Shown: positions 1-7,952, counted from the first letter of the stretch. The stretch is DNA of 34,283 nt from an uncultured Collinsella sp. (GCA_958427355.1 CAUACA010000022.1:1-34283), one strand, 5' to 3'. A program made the numbers and translations. Notes: a model not told the origin generated them from the letters alone.

Positions 1-236
1 TTGTTGAACACATGGTCGCTACGTCCGCGCCCGGCTCAAACGGTCAGCAATCATCCGTGAACGATATTTGTTCAAAAAAGAACAAAGTTAAACAAATAGT
101 TGTTGCAGTTACTGTTCGAATGTGTTCAAATAAACATGAACAGTGAAGAACCGCACATTCAGATGCCCGGACCTGAACGCGATTCAACACTTCCAAACAG
201 AAACTACGCACCTGCGTATCTCTCAAGGAGGATGTC
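1..236 (+). promoter_or_regulatory. lac operon control region with GAAC/GTTC dyads
   Basis: This AT-rich leader precedes lacA. It holds several related dyads. TTGAACACAT at 4-13 recurs exactly inverted at 120-129. TTTGTTC (67-73) faces GAACAAA (80-86) across six A residues. ACTGTTC (111-117) faces GAACAGT (138-144). Repeated half-sites of this kind are expected for a DeoR/LacR-type sugar-phosphate repressor, and GAACATGTTC occurs upstream of the aldolase gene at 11625-11634. The ribosome binding site AAGGAGG lies at 225-231. No clean -35/-10 pair could be assigned. That the DeoR protein at 10681-11484 binds here is inference. Confidence 0.55.
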
Positions 237-665
237 ATGAGGGTTGTAATCGCTTCCGATGCCGACGGTATGTCGATGAAGGAGTCCATCAAGGAGATGC
301 TCATCGCCGACGGTCACGAGGTCGTCGACTATTCCGAGACCCCTGCCGCGGACTTTGTCGATTCCGCGACCGCCGTTGCCAAGGACCTGCTGGAGCACAA
401 GGATTCCCAGGGCTTCGCATTCGATAAGTACGGCGTCGGCTCCTATATGGCCGCCGTCAAGATCAAGGGCATGGTCGTCGCCAACATTTCCGACGAGCGT
501 TCCGCTTACATGACCCGCGAGCACAACGGCTCGCGCATGGTCACCATGGGCCCGGGCGTTGTGGGCACCGAGGTCGCCAAGAAGATCGCCCGCGAGTTCC
601 TGCGTGCACAGTACGCCGGCGGCCGTCACCAGATCCGTGTCGACATGCTCAACAAGATGGCCTAA
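237..665 (+). CDS. lacA: Galactose-6-phosphate isomerase subunit LacA
   Basis: This 142-residue protein matches the length of LacA, the smaller subunit of the heteromeric galactose-6-phosphate isomerase, which turns D-galactose 6-phosphate into D-tagatose 6-phosphate in the cytoplasm. The N-terminus (MRVVIASDADGMSMKE) has the RpiB/LacA/LacB fold signature. As usual for LacA, the Cys-containing CGTG loop of LacB is replaced, here by a segment around residues 62-70 with a YGVGS motif, so catalysis needs LacB. The start is fixed by AAGGAGG six bases upstream. It is the first gene of lacA-lacB-lacX-lacC; lacB follows after 63 bases. The substrate implies a lactose/galactose PTS elsewhere in the genome, since none is seen here. 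Confidence 0.92.
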   Translation: MRVVIASDADGMSMKESIKEMLIADGHEVVDYSETPAADFVDSATAVAKDLLEHKDSQGFAFDKYGVGSYMAAVKIKGMVVANISDERSAYMTREHNGSRMVTMGPGVVGTEVAKKIAREFLRAQYAGGRHQIRVDMLNKMA

Positions 666-728
666 CGAGAGCCACCGAGAACTCGAACTTCTACCTCAAC
701 TTGTGAATTCAGACGAAAGGACGTTCTG

Positions 729-1253
729 ATGAAGAAGACCATCGCAATCGGTTGCGACCATATCGTTACGGACGAGAAGATCTATCTGGCCGACCGCCTG
801 GAGCAGGCTGGTTACAAGGTGCTCGACTGCGGCACCTACAGCCACACCCGTACGCACTATCCCATCTACGGTAAGGCCGTGGGCGAGGCTGTTGCCAGCG
901 GCAAGGCCGACTTTGGCGTGGCCCTGTGCGGCACCGGCATCGGCATCACCAACGCCGTCAACAAGGTTCCCGGCGCCCGCTGCGCCCTGGTCCGCGACAT
1001 GACCTCTGCCCTGTATGCCCGTCGCGAGCTCAACGCCAACATCGTGGGCTTTGGCGGCAAGATTACCGGCGAGTTCCTGATGGCCGATATCATGCTTGCC
1101 TTCCTGGAGGAGCCCTACGAGAAGACCCCCGAGCACGATGCCCTGATCGCCAAGATCGATGCCTGCAATAAGGCCGACGCCGAGGCTCAGGCTGACCCGC
1201 ACTTCTTTGACGAGTTCCTCGAGAAGTGGGACCGCGGCGAATACCATGATTAG
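729..1253 (+). CDS. lacB: Galactose-6-phosphate isomerase subunit LacB
   Basis: This 174-residue protein is the catalytic partner of LacA in galactose-6-phosphate isomerase. The RpiB/LacB family signature is clear: CGTGIGI at residues 67-73 carries the conserved cysteine, followed by NAVNKVPGARC. The length fits LacB (about 171-174) and is longer than RpiB. AAAGGA lies upstream of the ATG at normal spacing. Position directly behind lacA, on the same strand, supports a LacAB heteromer. A 119-base gap separates it from the epimerase gene; it shows no strong terminator, so read-through is expected. Confidence 0.92.
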   Translation: MKKTIAIGCDHIVTDEKIYLADRLEQAGYKVLDCGTYSHTRTHYPIYGKAVGEAVASGKADFGVALCGTGIGITNAVNKVPGARCALVRDMTSALYARRELNANIVGFGGKITGEFLMADIMLAFLEEPYEKTPEHDALIAKIDACNKADAEAQADPHFFDEFLEKWDRGEYHD

Positions 1254-1372
1254 CGGGTATCCGGCGTAATTAACTAGTCAGTTGACGGCTCGCGTTTCTG
1301 TGATGGGGCGCGGGCCGGTTTTCTATCAGCCCTATTGACTTGGCGGGCTGTCGTAAGAAAGGGAAGGCTCCT

Positions 1373-2254
1373 ATGGAGTTTGTTCTTGATAACGGTTCTA
1401 TTCGCGTAGCACTGAGCACGGCTGGCGGATCGTTCACTTCTATTGCGGCCAACGGCCGTGAGTACCTGTGGCAGGGTGACCCGGCGGTCTGGTCGGGCCA
1501 GGCACCCATTTGTTTCCCGATCTGCGGCGGCCTTCGTGACGGTCGCGCAATGACCATGGGCGGCCGCGAGGTCAAGCTTGCCCGTCACGGCTTTGCTCGC
1601 AAACAGGAGTGGAAGCTCGAGGAGCAGGGCGACAACATGGTCGCGCTGAGCCTAAGCTCTGCCGACCATGCCGAGTTGCTCGATCAGTACCCGTATCCGT
1701 TTAAGATCGTTGCTCGTTACACGATCGATGCGGAGAAGGTGGCCGTGTCGTACGAGGTGACCAATGAGGGCACCGAAGACATGCCGTTCTTTGTGGGCGG
1801 TCACCCTGGCTTTAAGTGCCCGCTTGACGAGGGCGAGTCCTATGACGACTACGAGCTCCGTTTTGAGCAGCGCGAGGCCGCCGAGCTCTGTACTGCCGTT
1901 CCCTCGACGGGCCTGATTGATGTTGAGCATCGCAGCAAGAACCCGATGGTTGGCCATGACCTGCCGCTGACCCACGAACTCTTTGACTTCGCAGAGACCA
2001 TCTTTGACGTGCTCGAGAGCCGCGTGGTTACGCTGACCAAGAAGACCGAGGACAAGGGCGTGCGCCTGACGTTCCCCGATATGCCGTACCTGATTGTGTG
2101 GAGCAAGCCCGAGGGCGACTTTGTGGCTGTTGAACCGTGGGGTGGTCTGTCCACCTGCTCCGATGAGGACGATATTCTGGAGCACAAGCGTGGCTGCCTG
2201 GTGGCCACGCCGGGAGAGACCGTCACCCGCGGCTTTGAGATCGAGATCCTTTAA
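1373..2254 (+). CDS. lacX: LacX-type aldose 1-epimerase family protein
   Basis: This protein of about 293 residues belongs to the galactose mutarotase-like superfamily (COG2017). It resembles LacX, the last gene of the Lactococcus lac operon, in length and in motifs such as GGHPGFKCP near residue 142 and FVAVEPWGG near residue 250. It probably interconverts anomers of galactose, lactose-derived or phosphorylated sugars in the cytoplasm; the true substrate of LacX proteins is not settled. An upstream in-frame ATG exists at 1340, but the ATG at 1373 is preferred because GGGAAGG lies five bases before it and the family starts near this point. Being inside lacABC argues for a role in galactose-6-phosphate or lactose use. 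A glucose-6-phosphate 1-epimerase-like role is the main alternative. Confidence 0.8.
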   Translation: MEFVLDNGSIRVALSTAGGSFTSIAANGREYLWQGDPAVWSGQAPICFPICGGLRDGRAMTMGGREVKLARHGFARKQEWKLEEQGDNMVALSLSSADHAELLDQYPYPFKIVARYTIDAEKVAVSYEVTNEGTEDMPFFVGGHPGFKCPLDEGESYDDYELRFEQREAAELCTAVPSTGLIDVEHRSKNPMVGHDLPLTHELFDFAETIFDVLESRVVTLTKKTEDKGVRLTFPDMPYLIVWSKPEGDFVAVEPWGGLSTCSDEDDILEHKRGCLVATPGETVTRGFEIEIL

Positions 2255-2307
2255 CGAGTTATCGTATGTTTGGGGCGGGTTATGCCGCCCCGGAACAGGA
2301 GTTCAAC

Positions 2308-3243
2308 ATGATTCTGACCGTTACCATGAACCCGTCGATTGATACGCGCTATCAGCTCGACAAGCTGATCATCGACGACGTGAACCGTGTGACGCCCGAA
2401 AAGACCGCTGGCGGCAAGGGCCTCAACGTGAGCCGTGTGCTGCTGCAGTTGGGCGACGATGTGCTCGCGACCGGTCTGCTCGGCGGACACATGGGTGCCT
2501 ATATGGCCGAGCTTATGGATGCCGACGGCGTCAAGAACGACTTTGTGCCCATCGCCGGTGAGACGCGCATTTGCCTGAATATTCTGCACGAGGGTAATCA
2601 GACCGAGCTGCTGGAGAGCGGCCCGCAGATCGCCCCGGCCGAGCTCGAGGCCTTTACGGCCAAGTTTGCCGAGCTTGCAGCGAAGGCGGACGTTGTGACG
2701 CTTTCGGGCTCGCTGCCGCGTGGCGTCGATGCCGGCTACTATGCCGAGCTCGTCAAGATCGCCGAGGAGGCGGGCGCCAAGGTGCTGCTCGACACTTCGG
2801 GTGCATCGCTGGAGGCCGCGCTGGAGTCCGACGCTAAGCCTGAGCTCGTAAAGCCCAACCTGACCGAGATTAACGGCCTGCTGGGTACGTCCTTTACGAC
2901 CGATGATGTCGATGCCCTGCGCAAGGCGCTTGCCGCCGATGCCCGCTTTGCCGGTATCCCCTGGGTTGTCGTTTCGATGGGCGCTGCCGGTTCGGTGGGC
3001 TTCCATGAGGGCCGCGCGTTCCGCGCCAAGACGCCCGCGATTGCGGCTGTGAACGCGACGGGTTCCGGCGACTCGACCATCGCCGGCTTTGCGCATGCCA
3101 TTGCTGCTGGTGCCGACGATGTCACGGTGCTCAAGACCGCCAATACTTGCGGCAAGCTCAACGCCATGGATCCCAAGACTGGCCACCTGGTCATGGACCG
3201 CTGGGAAGAGATCTACAACAACGTTGTCGTGACTGAACTGTAG
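2308..3243 (+). CDS. lacC: Tagatose-6-phosphate kinase LacC (PfkB family)
   Basis: This 311-residue PfkB-family sugar kinase matches LacC in length (310). It should phosphorylate D-tagatose 6-phosphate with ATP to tagatose 1,6-bisphosphate. Visible motifs are the N-terminal substrate strand MILTVTMNPSID, the glycine-rich AGGKGLNVSR near residues 34-43, and the C-terminal NATGSGDS near 249-256 with catalytic Asp255. The ATG at 2308 is chosen over one at 2266 because it follows GGAACAGGAG and begins at the usual family N-terminus. FruK (1-phosphofructokinase) is a close relative and cannot be excluded from sequence alone, but the lacA-lacB-lacX context supports LacC. Structured element A follows immediately. 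Confidence 0.88.
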   Translation: MILTVTMNPSIDTRYQLDKLIIDDVNRVTPEKTAGGKGLNVSRVLLQLGDDVLATGLLGGHMGAYMAELMDADGVKNDFVPIAGETRICLNILHEGNQTELLESGPQIAPAELEAFTAKFAELAAKADVVTLSGSLPRGVDAGYYAELVKIAEEAGAKVLLDTSGASLEAALESDAKPELVKPNLTEINGLLGTSFTTDDVDALRKALAADARFAGIPWVVVSMGAAGSVGFHEGRAFRAKTPAIAAVNATGSGDSTIAGFAHAIAAGADDVTVLKTANTCGKLNAMDPKTGHLVMDRWEEIYNNVVVTEL

Positions 3244-3257
3244 GGTTACGGCGTTGA

Positions 3258-3427
3258 GTTACGGCGTTTTACCAAACGCCGTAACCTGCCGACGCTGCGC
3301 GGGCCGCATTTGGACAATCTGACGTTCAACTTCAAGGGCGCGACCAGAAGGTCAGCGCCCTTTCGTTTCACGTCACCTTGTCTCAAATGCGACCCGCTCG
3401 CTGTCGCTGCCAAAACATCGGCGTTGC
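3258..3427 (+). ncRNA. Structured element A (A/B family) downstream of lacC
   Basis: This stretch of about 170 nt shares a complete helix plan with 19714-19883 on the other strand. P1 is a perfect 12-bp hairpin, 3258-3269 with 3274-3285, loop TACC. P2 pairs 3305-3312 with 3384-3391, extended by GACA 3313-3316 with TGTC 3379-3382. P3 pairs 3334-3341 with 3355-3362 and is capped by GACC-AGAA-GGTC. Between helices the two copies share CGACGCTGC, CAATCTG, CACCTTG and a terminal CATCG..CGTTGCC, while helix bases differ in a compensated way. No gene lies on either strand. It could be a transcribed 3'-UTR RNA or a DNA repeat; the function is unknown. Confidence 0.6.
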
Positions 3428-3451
3428 CTTGCTTCGGGAATGCGGCAGATA

Positions 3452-3490
3452 GGGACGTTCCATTTTTGCCGGCAGTTTGAGACACTCCTT
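3452..3490 (+). repeat. 39-nt interspersed repeat, copy 1
   Basis: This begins GGGACGTTCC and ends GACACTCCTT, with GCCGGCAGTTTG in the middle. It matches 4963-5001 in the same orientation at about 32 of 39 positions. The two copies bracket the AAA ATPase gene and its upstream tandem repeats. It lies just beyond structured element A and may be part of a longer interspersed repeat. Confidence 0.6.
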
Positions 3491-3515
3491 ACGGGGCACC
3501 CCCCCTCCACAGCGC

Positions 3516-4817
3516 CTATGCCAGCTTGTCGATTTGCCCAATCTCCCAGAGCGGAATGTTGACGAGCGTGCCCTCGTCTCTATATGCCGCTAACGATGTT
3601 CTCACGCAGCGCCCGAGTTTGAACTTCTCGCAGGCAGTCCTCAGGCTCTTTGCTTTGAGATTCTCTGCCGCCTTGACCTCGAGCGGAAGCACGGTCCCCG
3701 CATGGTCGATGGCAAAGTCAGTCTCTGCATTGCCGGAGGAGGATGACCAATACGCGGGAGTTTTGCCTTGGAGCAAAAGCTCCTGTGCGACGTATTGCTC
3801 GGTCAGCGAGCCTTTGAACTCCGTAAAAACAGCGGGCCCGTTCAGAACAATGGCTGGCGTGAGGCCGGAGAGTGCTCCGAGGATGCCGGTGTCGATGCAG
3901 AACAGCTTGAAGCCCGAGAGATCCTCGTAGCTTGTGAGCGGTGCTCTTAGGGCGGAAACACGTGGTACCTTATGAACGATTCCATAGTCCATGAGCCACT
4001 GGAGGCTTTCCTCAAAATCGCGTGCGCGCGCCCCGGGACGAAGCGCGCCGTAGACGAACTTCTTGTTTTCCTTTGCGAGCTGGCCGGGAAGGGATTTCCA
4101 AACCAGCCTCATGCGCTCGACGATGCGGGCTGGCGCATGCTTGCCAAAATCGGATTCATAAGCTTCGATGATTTGCTGCTGAAGCCTGCGGGCCTCGATG
4201 AAATCGTGGGAGGCGGCGAAAGCGGAGACAACTTCTGGCATGCCACCGACAACGAGGTATTCCTTGAGCAGGCGCTCGAGCTTTTCGGAAACGTTCGCCA
4301 GCAGGTCCATGTCTGCGGCAAGGATGGCATCTGCGAGCGGATCGCCATCGACGGCACGAACGAACTCGACAAACCCCATGGGGCGCATGGTAAGCTGGTC
4401 GATCTTGCCGACGGGGAACGACTCGTTTTCGCGTCGGAGCGCGAGCCCCATATAGGAGCCGGCTGCCATGATATGGTATTCCGGCGCCAGCTCGTTGAAG
4501 TATTTGAGCGAGGTGATGCCACGCGGTGCCTCTTGGATTTCGTCGAAGATGATGAGCGTGTCTGTCGGCGTTATGGTCTGGCCGTGCAGGAGCTCTATCT
4601 GGGAGATGATGCGTTTGGGGTCAAGGCTTCCGTCGAACAGCGAACGTGCGCCCGGTTCGAGCATAAAGTCAAAACGGATGACGTTTTGATACTGCTGGCC
4701 TGCGAATTCGTTGAGAAGCCAGGTTTTTCCCGTCTGGCGGGCCCCCTTAAGCAGGAGGGGCTTGCGGTTTGCCCTAGATTTCCAAGCGATGAGTTCGTCC
4801 ATTAGCTGTCGCTGCAT
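3516..4817 (-). CDS. AAA ATPase with DUF4143-type C-terminus (COG1373)
   Basis: This 433-residue cytoplasmic protein is an AAA-type ATPase of the COG1373 kind. Walker A is GARQTGKT at residues 25-32 and Walker B is TLIIFDEIQ at 87-95 with the FDE triad. The C-terminal part has the DUF4143 pattern, with a nuclease-like core (TEQYVAQELLLQG, then ETDFAIDH and LPLEVKA) resembling a PD-(D/E)XK fold. Substrate and role are unknown for most members; some relatives sit in defence or mobile loci. The start is supported by AGGGGGC upstream. A -10-like TATACT lies at 4841-4846 (minus strand), and three 33-bp repeats overlap the expected -35 region, suggesting dedicated regulation. It separates the lac and gal clusters and is flanked by 39-nt direct repeats, so it may be an inserted unit. 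Confidence 0.85.
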   Translation of the reverse strand: MQRQLMDELIAWKSRANRKPLLLKGARQTGKTWLLNEFAGQQYQNVIRFDFMLEPGARSLFDGSLDPKRIISQIELLHGQTITPTDTLIIFDEIQEAPRGITSLKYFNELAPEYHIMAAGSYMGLALRRENESFPVGKIDQLTMRPMGFVEFVRAVDGDPLADAILAADMDLLANVSEKLERLLKEYLVVGGMPEVVSAFAASHDFIEARRLQQQIIEAYESDFGKHAPARIVERMRLVWKSLPGQLAKENKKFVYGALRPGARARDFEESLQWLMDYGIVHKVPRVSALRAPLTSYEDLSGFKLFCIDTGILGALSGLTPAIVLNGPAVFTEFKGSLTEQYVAQELLLQGKTPAYWSSSSGNAETDFAIDHAGTVLPLEVKAAENLKAKSLRTACEKFKLGRCVRTSLAAYRDEGTLVNIPLWEIGQIDKLA

Positions 4818-4860
4818 ACTGCCCCCTAACGATCATGGTTAGTATAAGACCGTCTTGGTC

Positions 4861-4950
4861 TTTCCATCGAAAAATGTGGGAGTAAACCACGTTTTTCCAT
4901 CGAATAATGTGGGAGGTAACCACGTTTTTCCATCGAATAATGTGGGGTTT
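4861..4950 (-). repeat. Three 33-bp tandem repeats upstream of the ATPase gene
   Basis: Units start at 4861, 4894 and 4927 with an exact period of 33. Each begins TTTCCATCGAAWAATGTGGG. Units 1 and 2 differ at three positions; unit 3 is cut off after about 20 bases. CCACGT and ATGTGG form a dyad across each unit boundary (4887-4892 with 4907-4912; 4920-4925 with 4940-4945). The array lies directly upstream of the TATACT -10 of the ATPase gene, so cooperative regulator binding sites are the simplest reading. The rest of 4818-5127 holds the 39-nt repeat and the galT terminator. Confidence 0.75.
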
Positions 4951-4962
4951 AGGTCGGCACTT

Positions 4963-5001
4963 GGGGCGCTCCTTCTCTGCCGGCAGTTTGGAACACTCCT
5001 T
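4963..5001 (+). repeat. 39-nt interspersed repeat, copy 2
   Basis: Same orientation as 3452-3490. It reads GGGGCGCTCC at the start, GCCGGCAGTTTG in the middle and AACACTCCTT at the end. The preceding GGCACTTGG also recurs beside structured element B on the minus strand (ending near 19701). It lies outside the 33-bp repeat array and so closes a 1.5-kb interval containing the ATPase gene. Confidence 0.55.
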
Positions 5002-5035
5002 GTTTTGGTGCAAATTAGCTACCCTTGCATCAGAA

Positions 5036-5073
5036 AACGGCGCCCGCCGGCGATGTTGCCAGCGGGCGCCGTT
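5036..5073 (-). terminator. Terminator of the galK-galT operon
   Basis: A perfect 12-bp GC-rich stem (5036-5047 with 5062-5073, arms AACGGCGCCCGC and its complement) with a 14-nt loop lies 55 bases past the galT stop. On the minus strand it is followed by TTTT. Rho-independent termination of gal transcription is the likely role. Confidence 0.8.
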
Positions 5074-5127
5074 GTCGTGTGGGCGGTTATGTCGTGCGGG
5101 CTGCGGTTGAACGCCCGGTCCTGCGCT

Positions 5128-6756
5128 CTATAGCGAGTCGATAAAGCGCTGTTGGGCGGCGCGTCCTGCCTCGTCCCACTTAAAGACGCCGGCGTTGTCG
5201 AGTACGTGGCCAAACACCACGCCGACCTCCTCGTGCAGGATATCGATGGCGTTATCCGCCGTAAGCTCGTCGGCGCGGCGGGCAAAGACGTCCTTAGCCC
5301 ATGCGGCGTGGCTGCGGCAAAGATCATCGCCCTCGAGCGCACCGGCAAGGTCGTAGCTGGCATCGACCTTGGCTGCCAGCAGATGCTCGCGGACAGCGCC
5401 AAGCTCGGGAACCAGGCGCGGCGGCAGAATGGCCAGACCCATGACCTCGATCAGGCCGATGTTTTCCTTCTTAATGTGGTGATACTCGGCATGCGGGTGG
5501 AATACGCCTAGCGGATGCTCGTCGGTCGTGATGTTGCAGCGAAGCGCCAGGTAGGCCTCGTAAATCTCGCCGCCGGCATTGCCGCGGGAGTCGACGCGGC
5601 GGATGACGGGCGTCACGGTGTTGTGGGCCACGCCATCGGCTGTGTGCGCGATGACGCCCACAGACTCATCGGTCCACTCGCGCCAGGCGAGGATAATCTT
5701 CTCGGCAGCGTCGAGCAGCTGAGCGCGGTCATGCGAGCGCAGGCGCAGCACCGAGAGCGGCCATTGCAACACAGTGCCGGTGACCTGGTCAAAGCCGGAC
5801 ACGCTAAACTGTGAGACTTCGGCGGCATGCATCATGGGGAACTCGTGCGCACCGCCCTGGAAGTGGTCGTGCGAAAGAATCGAGCCGCCCACGATGGGCA
5901 GGTCGGCGTTGGAGCCAATAAAGTAGTGCGGGAACAGGTCCACAAAGTCGAGCAGGCAGGTCAGTCCCTTACGGTCGACGTGCATCGGGCGATGCTCGGA
6001 GCTCATGGCAATGCAGTGCTCGTTAAAGTACGCATACGGGCTGTACTGGAAGCCCCAGCGCTCGCCGTCGAGCTGGATGGGGATAACGCGCAGATTCTGG
6101 CGGGCGGGGTGAGCGCCGCCGTCGGCTGCGGCGGAACGTCCGGGATAGCCCTCGTTTTCGATGCAGAGCTGGCAGGCGGGATACTTCTCGCCCGTGTTTT
6201 TGGCTGTACCTGCCGCGGCGATATCGCGCGGGTCCTTCTCAGGCTTGGACAGGTTGATGGTGATCTCCAGGTCGCCCCAGTTGGTGGAAGTGCTCCATTT
6301 GATATTGCGCGCGATGGCGGCGCGGCGCACGTAACCGGCGTCACAGCACAGGCCGTAGAACCAGTCGGTCGCGGCGCGGGGCTCGTGGACGCCCATACGT
6401 CCGTTGAACTCCTCGTTTACAACCGAAGGCCTCGGCATCAGCACGCCCATGATGCGCATGGCGATGCGGTCGCGGCCCGATGCCGTGTCCTCGGCAGCAC
6501 CGTTGGCCACGGCGGCCTCGGAAAGCACGGCAAGCGTGCCCTCCAGGTCAAAGTCGGGGAGTGTATCGGGGTGCAAGAGCGAAATCTTCTCGGTCTTGAG
6601 CGCCCAAGCCATGTCGAGCGCGGGACCCGTGGCGCCGATGCACTCCAAAATGGTGTTGTATGCCCAGATGCGATCGTCCTGGCCGATCATCGATCGGTGA
6701 ATAGCGTACTCGATCAGGTTCTGCGCGGCCTCGCGCACGTCAGTCATTACAGCCAT
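5128..6756 (-). CDS. galT: Galactose-1-phosphate uridylyltransferase, class II GalT
   Basis: This 542-residue cytoplasmic enzyme exchanges UMP between UDP-glucose and galactose 1-phosphate in the Leloir pathway. It belongs to the long class of COG4468 found in Gram-positives, not the short HIT-type E. coli class. Evidence is the length and the SHDHFQGG motif at residues 295-302, which holds the active-site histidines, in the context LPIVGGSILSHDHFQGG. The start is ambiguous: ATG at 6756 (MAVMTD, with AAGGGGG about ten bases upstream) or ATG at 6747, which overlaps the galK stop as TAATG. Either way it is translationally coupled to galK. galE is not in the window. Confidence 0.92.
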   Translation of the reverse strand: MAVMTDVREAAQNLIEYAIHRSMIGQDDRIWAYNTILECIGATGPALDMAWALKTEKISLLHPDTLPDFDLEGTLAVLSEAAVANGAAEDTASGRDRIAMRIMGVLMPRPSVVNEEFNGRMGVHEPRAATDWFYGLCCDAGYVRRAAIARNIKWSTSTNWGDLEITINLSKPEKDPRDIAAAGTAKNTGEKYPACQLCIENEGYPGRSAAADGGAHPARQNLRVIPIQLDGERWGFQYSPYAYFNEHCIAMSSEHRPMHVDRKGLTCLLDFVDLFPHYFIGSNADLPIVGGSILSHDHFQGGAHEFPMMHAAEVSQFSVSGFDQVTGTVLQWPLSVLRLRSHDRAQLLDAAEKIILAWREWTDESVGVIAHTADGVAHNTVTPVIRRVDSRGNAGGEIYEAYLALRCNITTDEHPLGVFHPHAEYHHIKKENIGLIEVMGLAILPPRLVPELGAVREHLLAAKVDASYDLAGALEGDDLCRSHAAWAKDVFARRADELTADNAIDILHEEVGVVFGHVLDNAGVFKWDEAGRAAQQRFIDSL

Positions 6757-7952
6757 GCCGCGTAAGCCCCCTTGTCAGAGATGGCGTAGTGACGGGCAGA
6801 GCCTTCGCCCAGCCAGCCGTTCATCTTGGTGATGAAGGCGTCGACCAGGTCGAGCGGCACGAAGGCCTGGATGGTGCCACCAAAGCCGCCGCCGTGGATG
6901 CGGACGGCGCCGCGCCCGTCAAGCACATGCTCGGCCAGTGCCAGAGCATACATCGAGGGCTGCTCGGAGCCCAGCTTGGCAACGACATTCTGCAGGTACA
7001 TGGCAGAGCTGGCACCGGACTCGCGCGTCAGGACCAGGAACTGGTCGATGTCGCCGGCGTTAAGCGCTGCCCAGCGCTTGTCGACCAGGCCGTTCTCGTA
7101 CCAGTAGTGAACGGCGCGCAGGCAGGCGCGGTCGCCCAGCTTGGCGCGCAGCTCGGGGAGCTTGGCGTCAAAGTCGGCAACGTCGACCTCGCACAGGCGT
7201 GCCTTGCCAAACTCGGCAGCGACGTCCTGCATCTCGCGCGGAACGGCGGCATAGTCGTCGGTAGCTGCCACGTGGTCGGCGCCAACTTTAACGAGCACGA
7301 GCGCATAGCCGTGATCCTCAAAGTTGAGCTCGAGCTTCTGGGTCTTAGGCTGAGCTTGGTCCTCAAAGTCCATGTAGGCGAGGCCGCCCAGGCACACGGC
7401 GGCCTGGTCCATCAGACCGCAGGGCTTGCCGTAATAGCTGTTCTCGGTGCGCTGGCTCATCTGGGCGAGCGCGACGGGCTCGATGGCGGGTGCGCCCCAG
7501 AGGGTTTCCATGGCACGACCGTATGCGGCCTCGACGGCAGCAGAGCTGGAAAGGCCGCCGCCCGAGGGGACGGAGCAGGTGAAGGCGAAGTCGAAGCCGT
7601 GGGGCTCAACGCCAAGGGCTGCAATCTCGTGGGCCATGCCGCGGACGAGGCTCGCGGACGTGCCCTTCTCGGACTCTTGAATATCCAGCGTGTCGAGCGT
7701 GATCTCAAACGTAGGATAGCCCTCGTCGGCGACGCGAATCTTGTTGGAGTCGGTTGCCACGGCGATGCCGTCAACGGCGACATCGAGCGAGCCAGCGATG
7801 ACGTGGCCACCCTCGTGGTCGGTGTGGTTGCCACTGATCTCGGAACGGCCGGGCGCGTGCACGTAGAGCACCTGACGGTCGCCGATGGGGCCAAACTCCT
7901 CCTCAAACAGCTTGGTGAGCGTGGCGAATGTCTTTTCGTCGGGGGTGGTCAT
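6747..7952 (-). CDS. galK: Galactokinase
   Basis: This GHMP-family kinase of 401 residues phosphorylates alpha-D-galactose at C1, the first committed Leloir step. The galactokinase signature GRSEISGNHTDHEGG lies at residues 35-49 and the ATP-binding GGGLSSSAAVE at 131-141. A third GHMP motif, HGGGFGGTIQAF, is near residue 355. A longer open frame reaches 8039, but ATG at 7952 is chosen because AAGGAAAGGACTCCC precedes it and the family begins here (MTTPDEKTFATL). It is the first gene of galK-galT. Its upstream region holds 18-bp operators shared with the divergent LacI-type regulator. Confidence 0.95.
   Translation of the reverse strand: MTTPDEKTFATLTKLFEEEFGPIGDRQVLYVHAPGRSEISGNHTDHEGGHVIAGSLDVAVDGIAVATDSNKIRVADEGYPTFEITLDTLDIQESEKGTSASLVRGMAHEIAALGVEPHGFDFAFTCSVPSGGGLSSSAAVEAAYGRAMETLWGAPAIEPVALAQMSQRTENSYYGKPCGLMDQAAVCLGGLAYMDFEDQAQPKTQKLELNFEDHGYALVLVKVGADHVAATDDYAAVPREMQDVAAEFGKARLCEVDVADFDAKLPELRAKLGDRACLRAVHYWYENGLVDKRWAALNAGDIDQFLVLTRESGASSAMYLQNVVAKLGSEQPSMYALALAEHVLDGRGAVRIHGGGFGGTIQAFVPLDLVDAFITKMNGWLGEGSARHYAISDKGAYAAWL

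Noticed and set aside
1254..1372. Terminator between lacB and the LacX-type gene
   Set aside because: Only short, imperfect GC pairings were seen and no T-tract, so the operon is taken as continuous.
3972..4805. Long plus-strand frame opposite the ATPase gene
   Set aside because: It is the antisense shadow of a gene with Walker motifs; it has no recognisable domain. The same holds for long antisense frames opposite galT, galK, the ABC genes, pflB and GH32.
4861..4950. CRISPR array
   Set aside because: The units are contiguous with no spacers of differing sequence, and no cas genes are present.
4774..5013. Minus-strand open frame with repeated HIIRWKNVV-like peptide
   Set aside because: The peptide repeat is a by-product of the 33-bp DNA repeat, whose length is a multiple of three. 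The frame overlaps the ATPase start, has no convincing RBS and shows no known fold.
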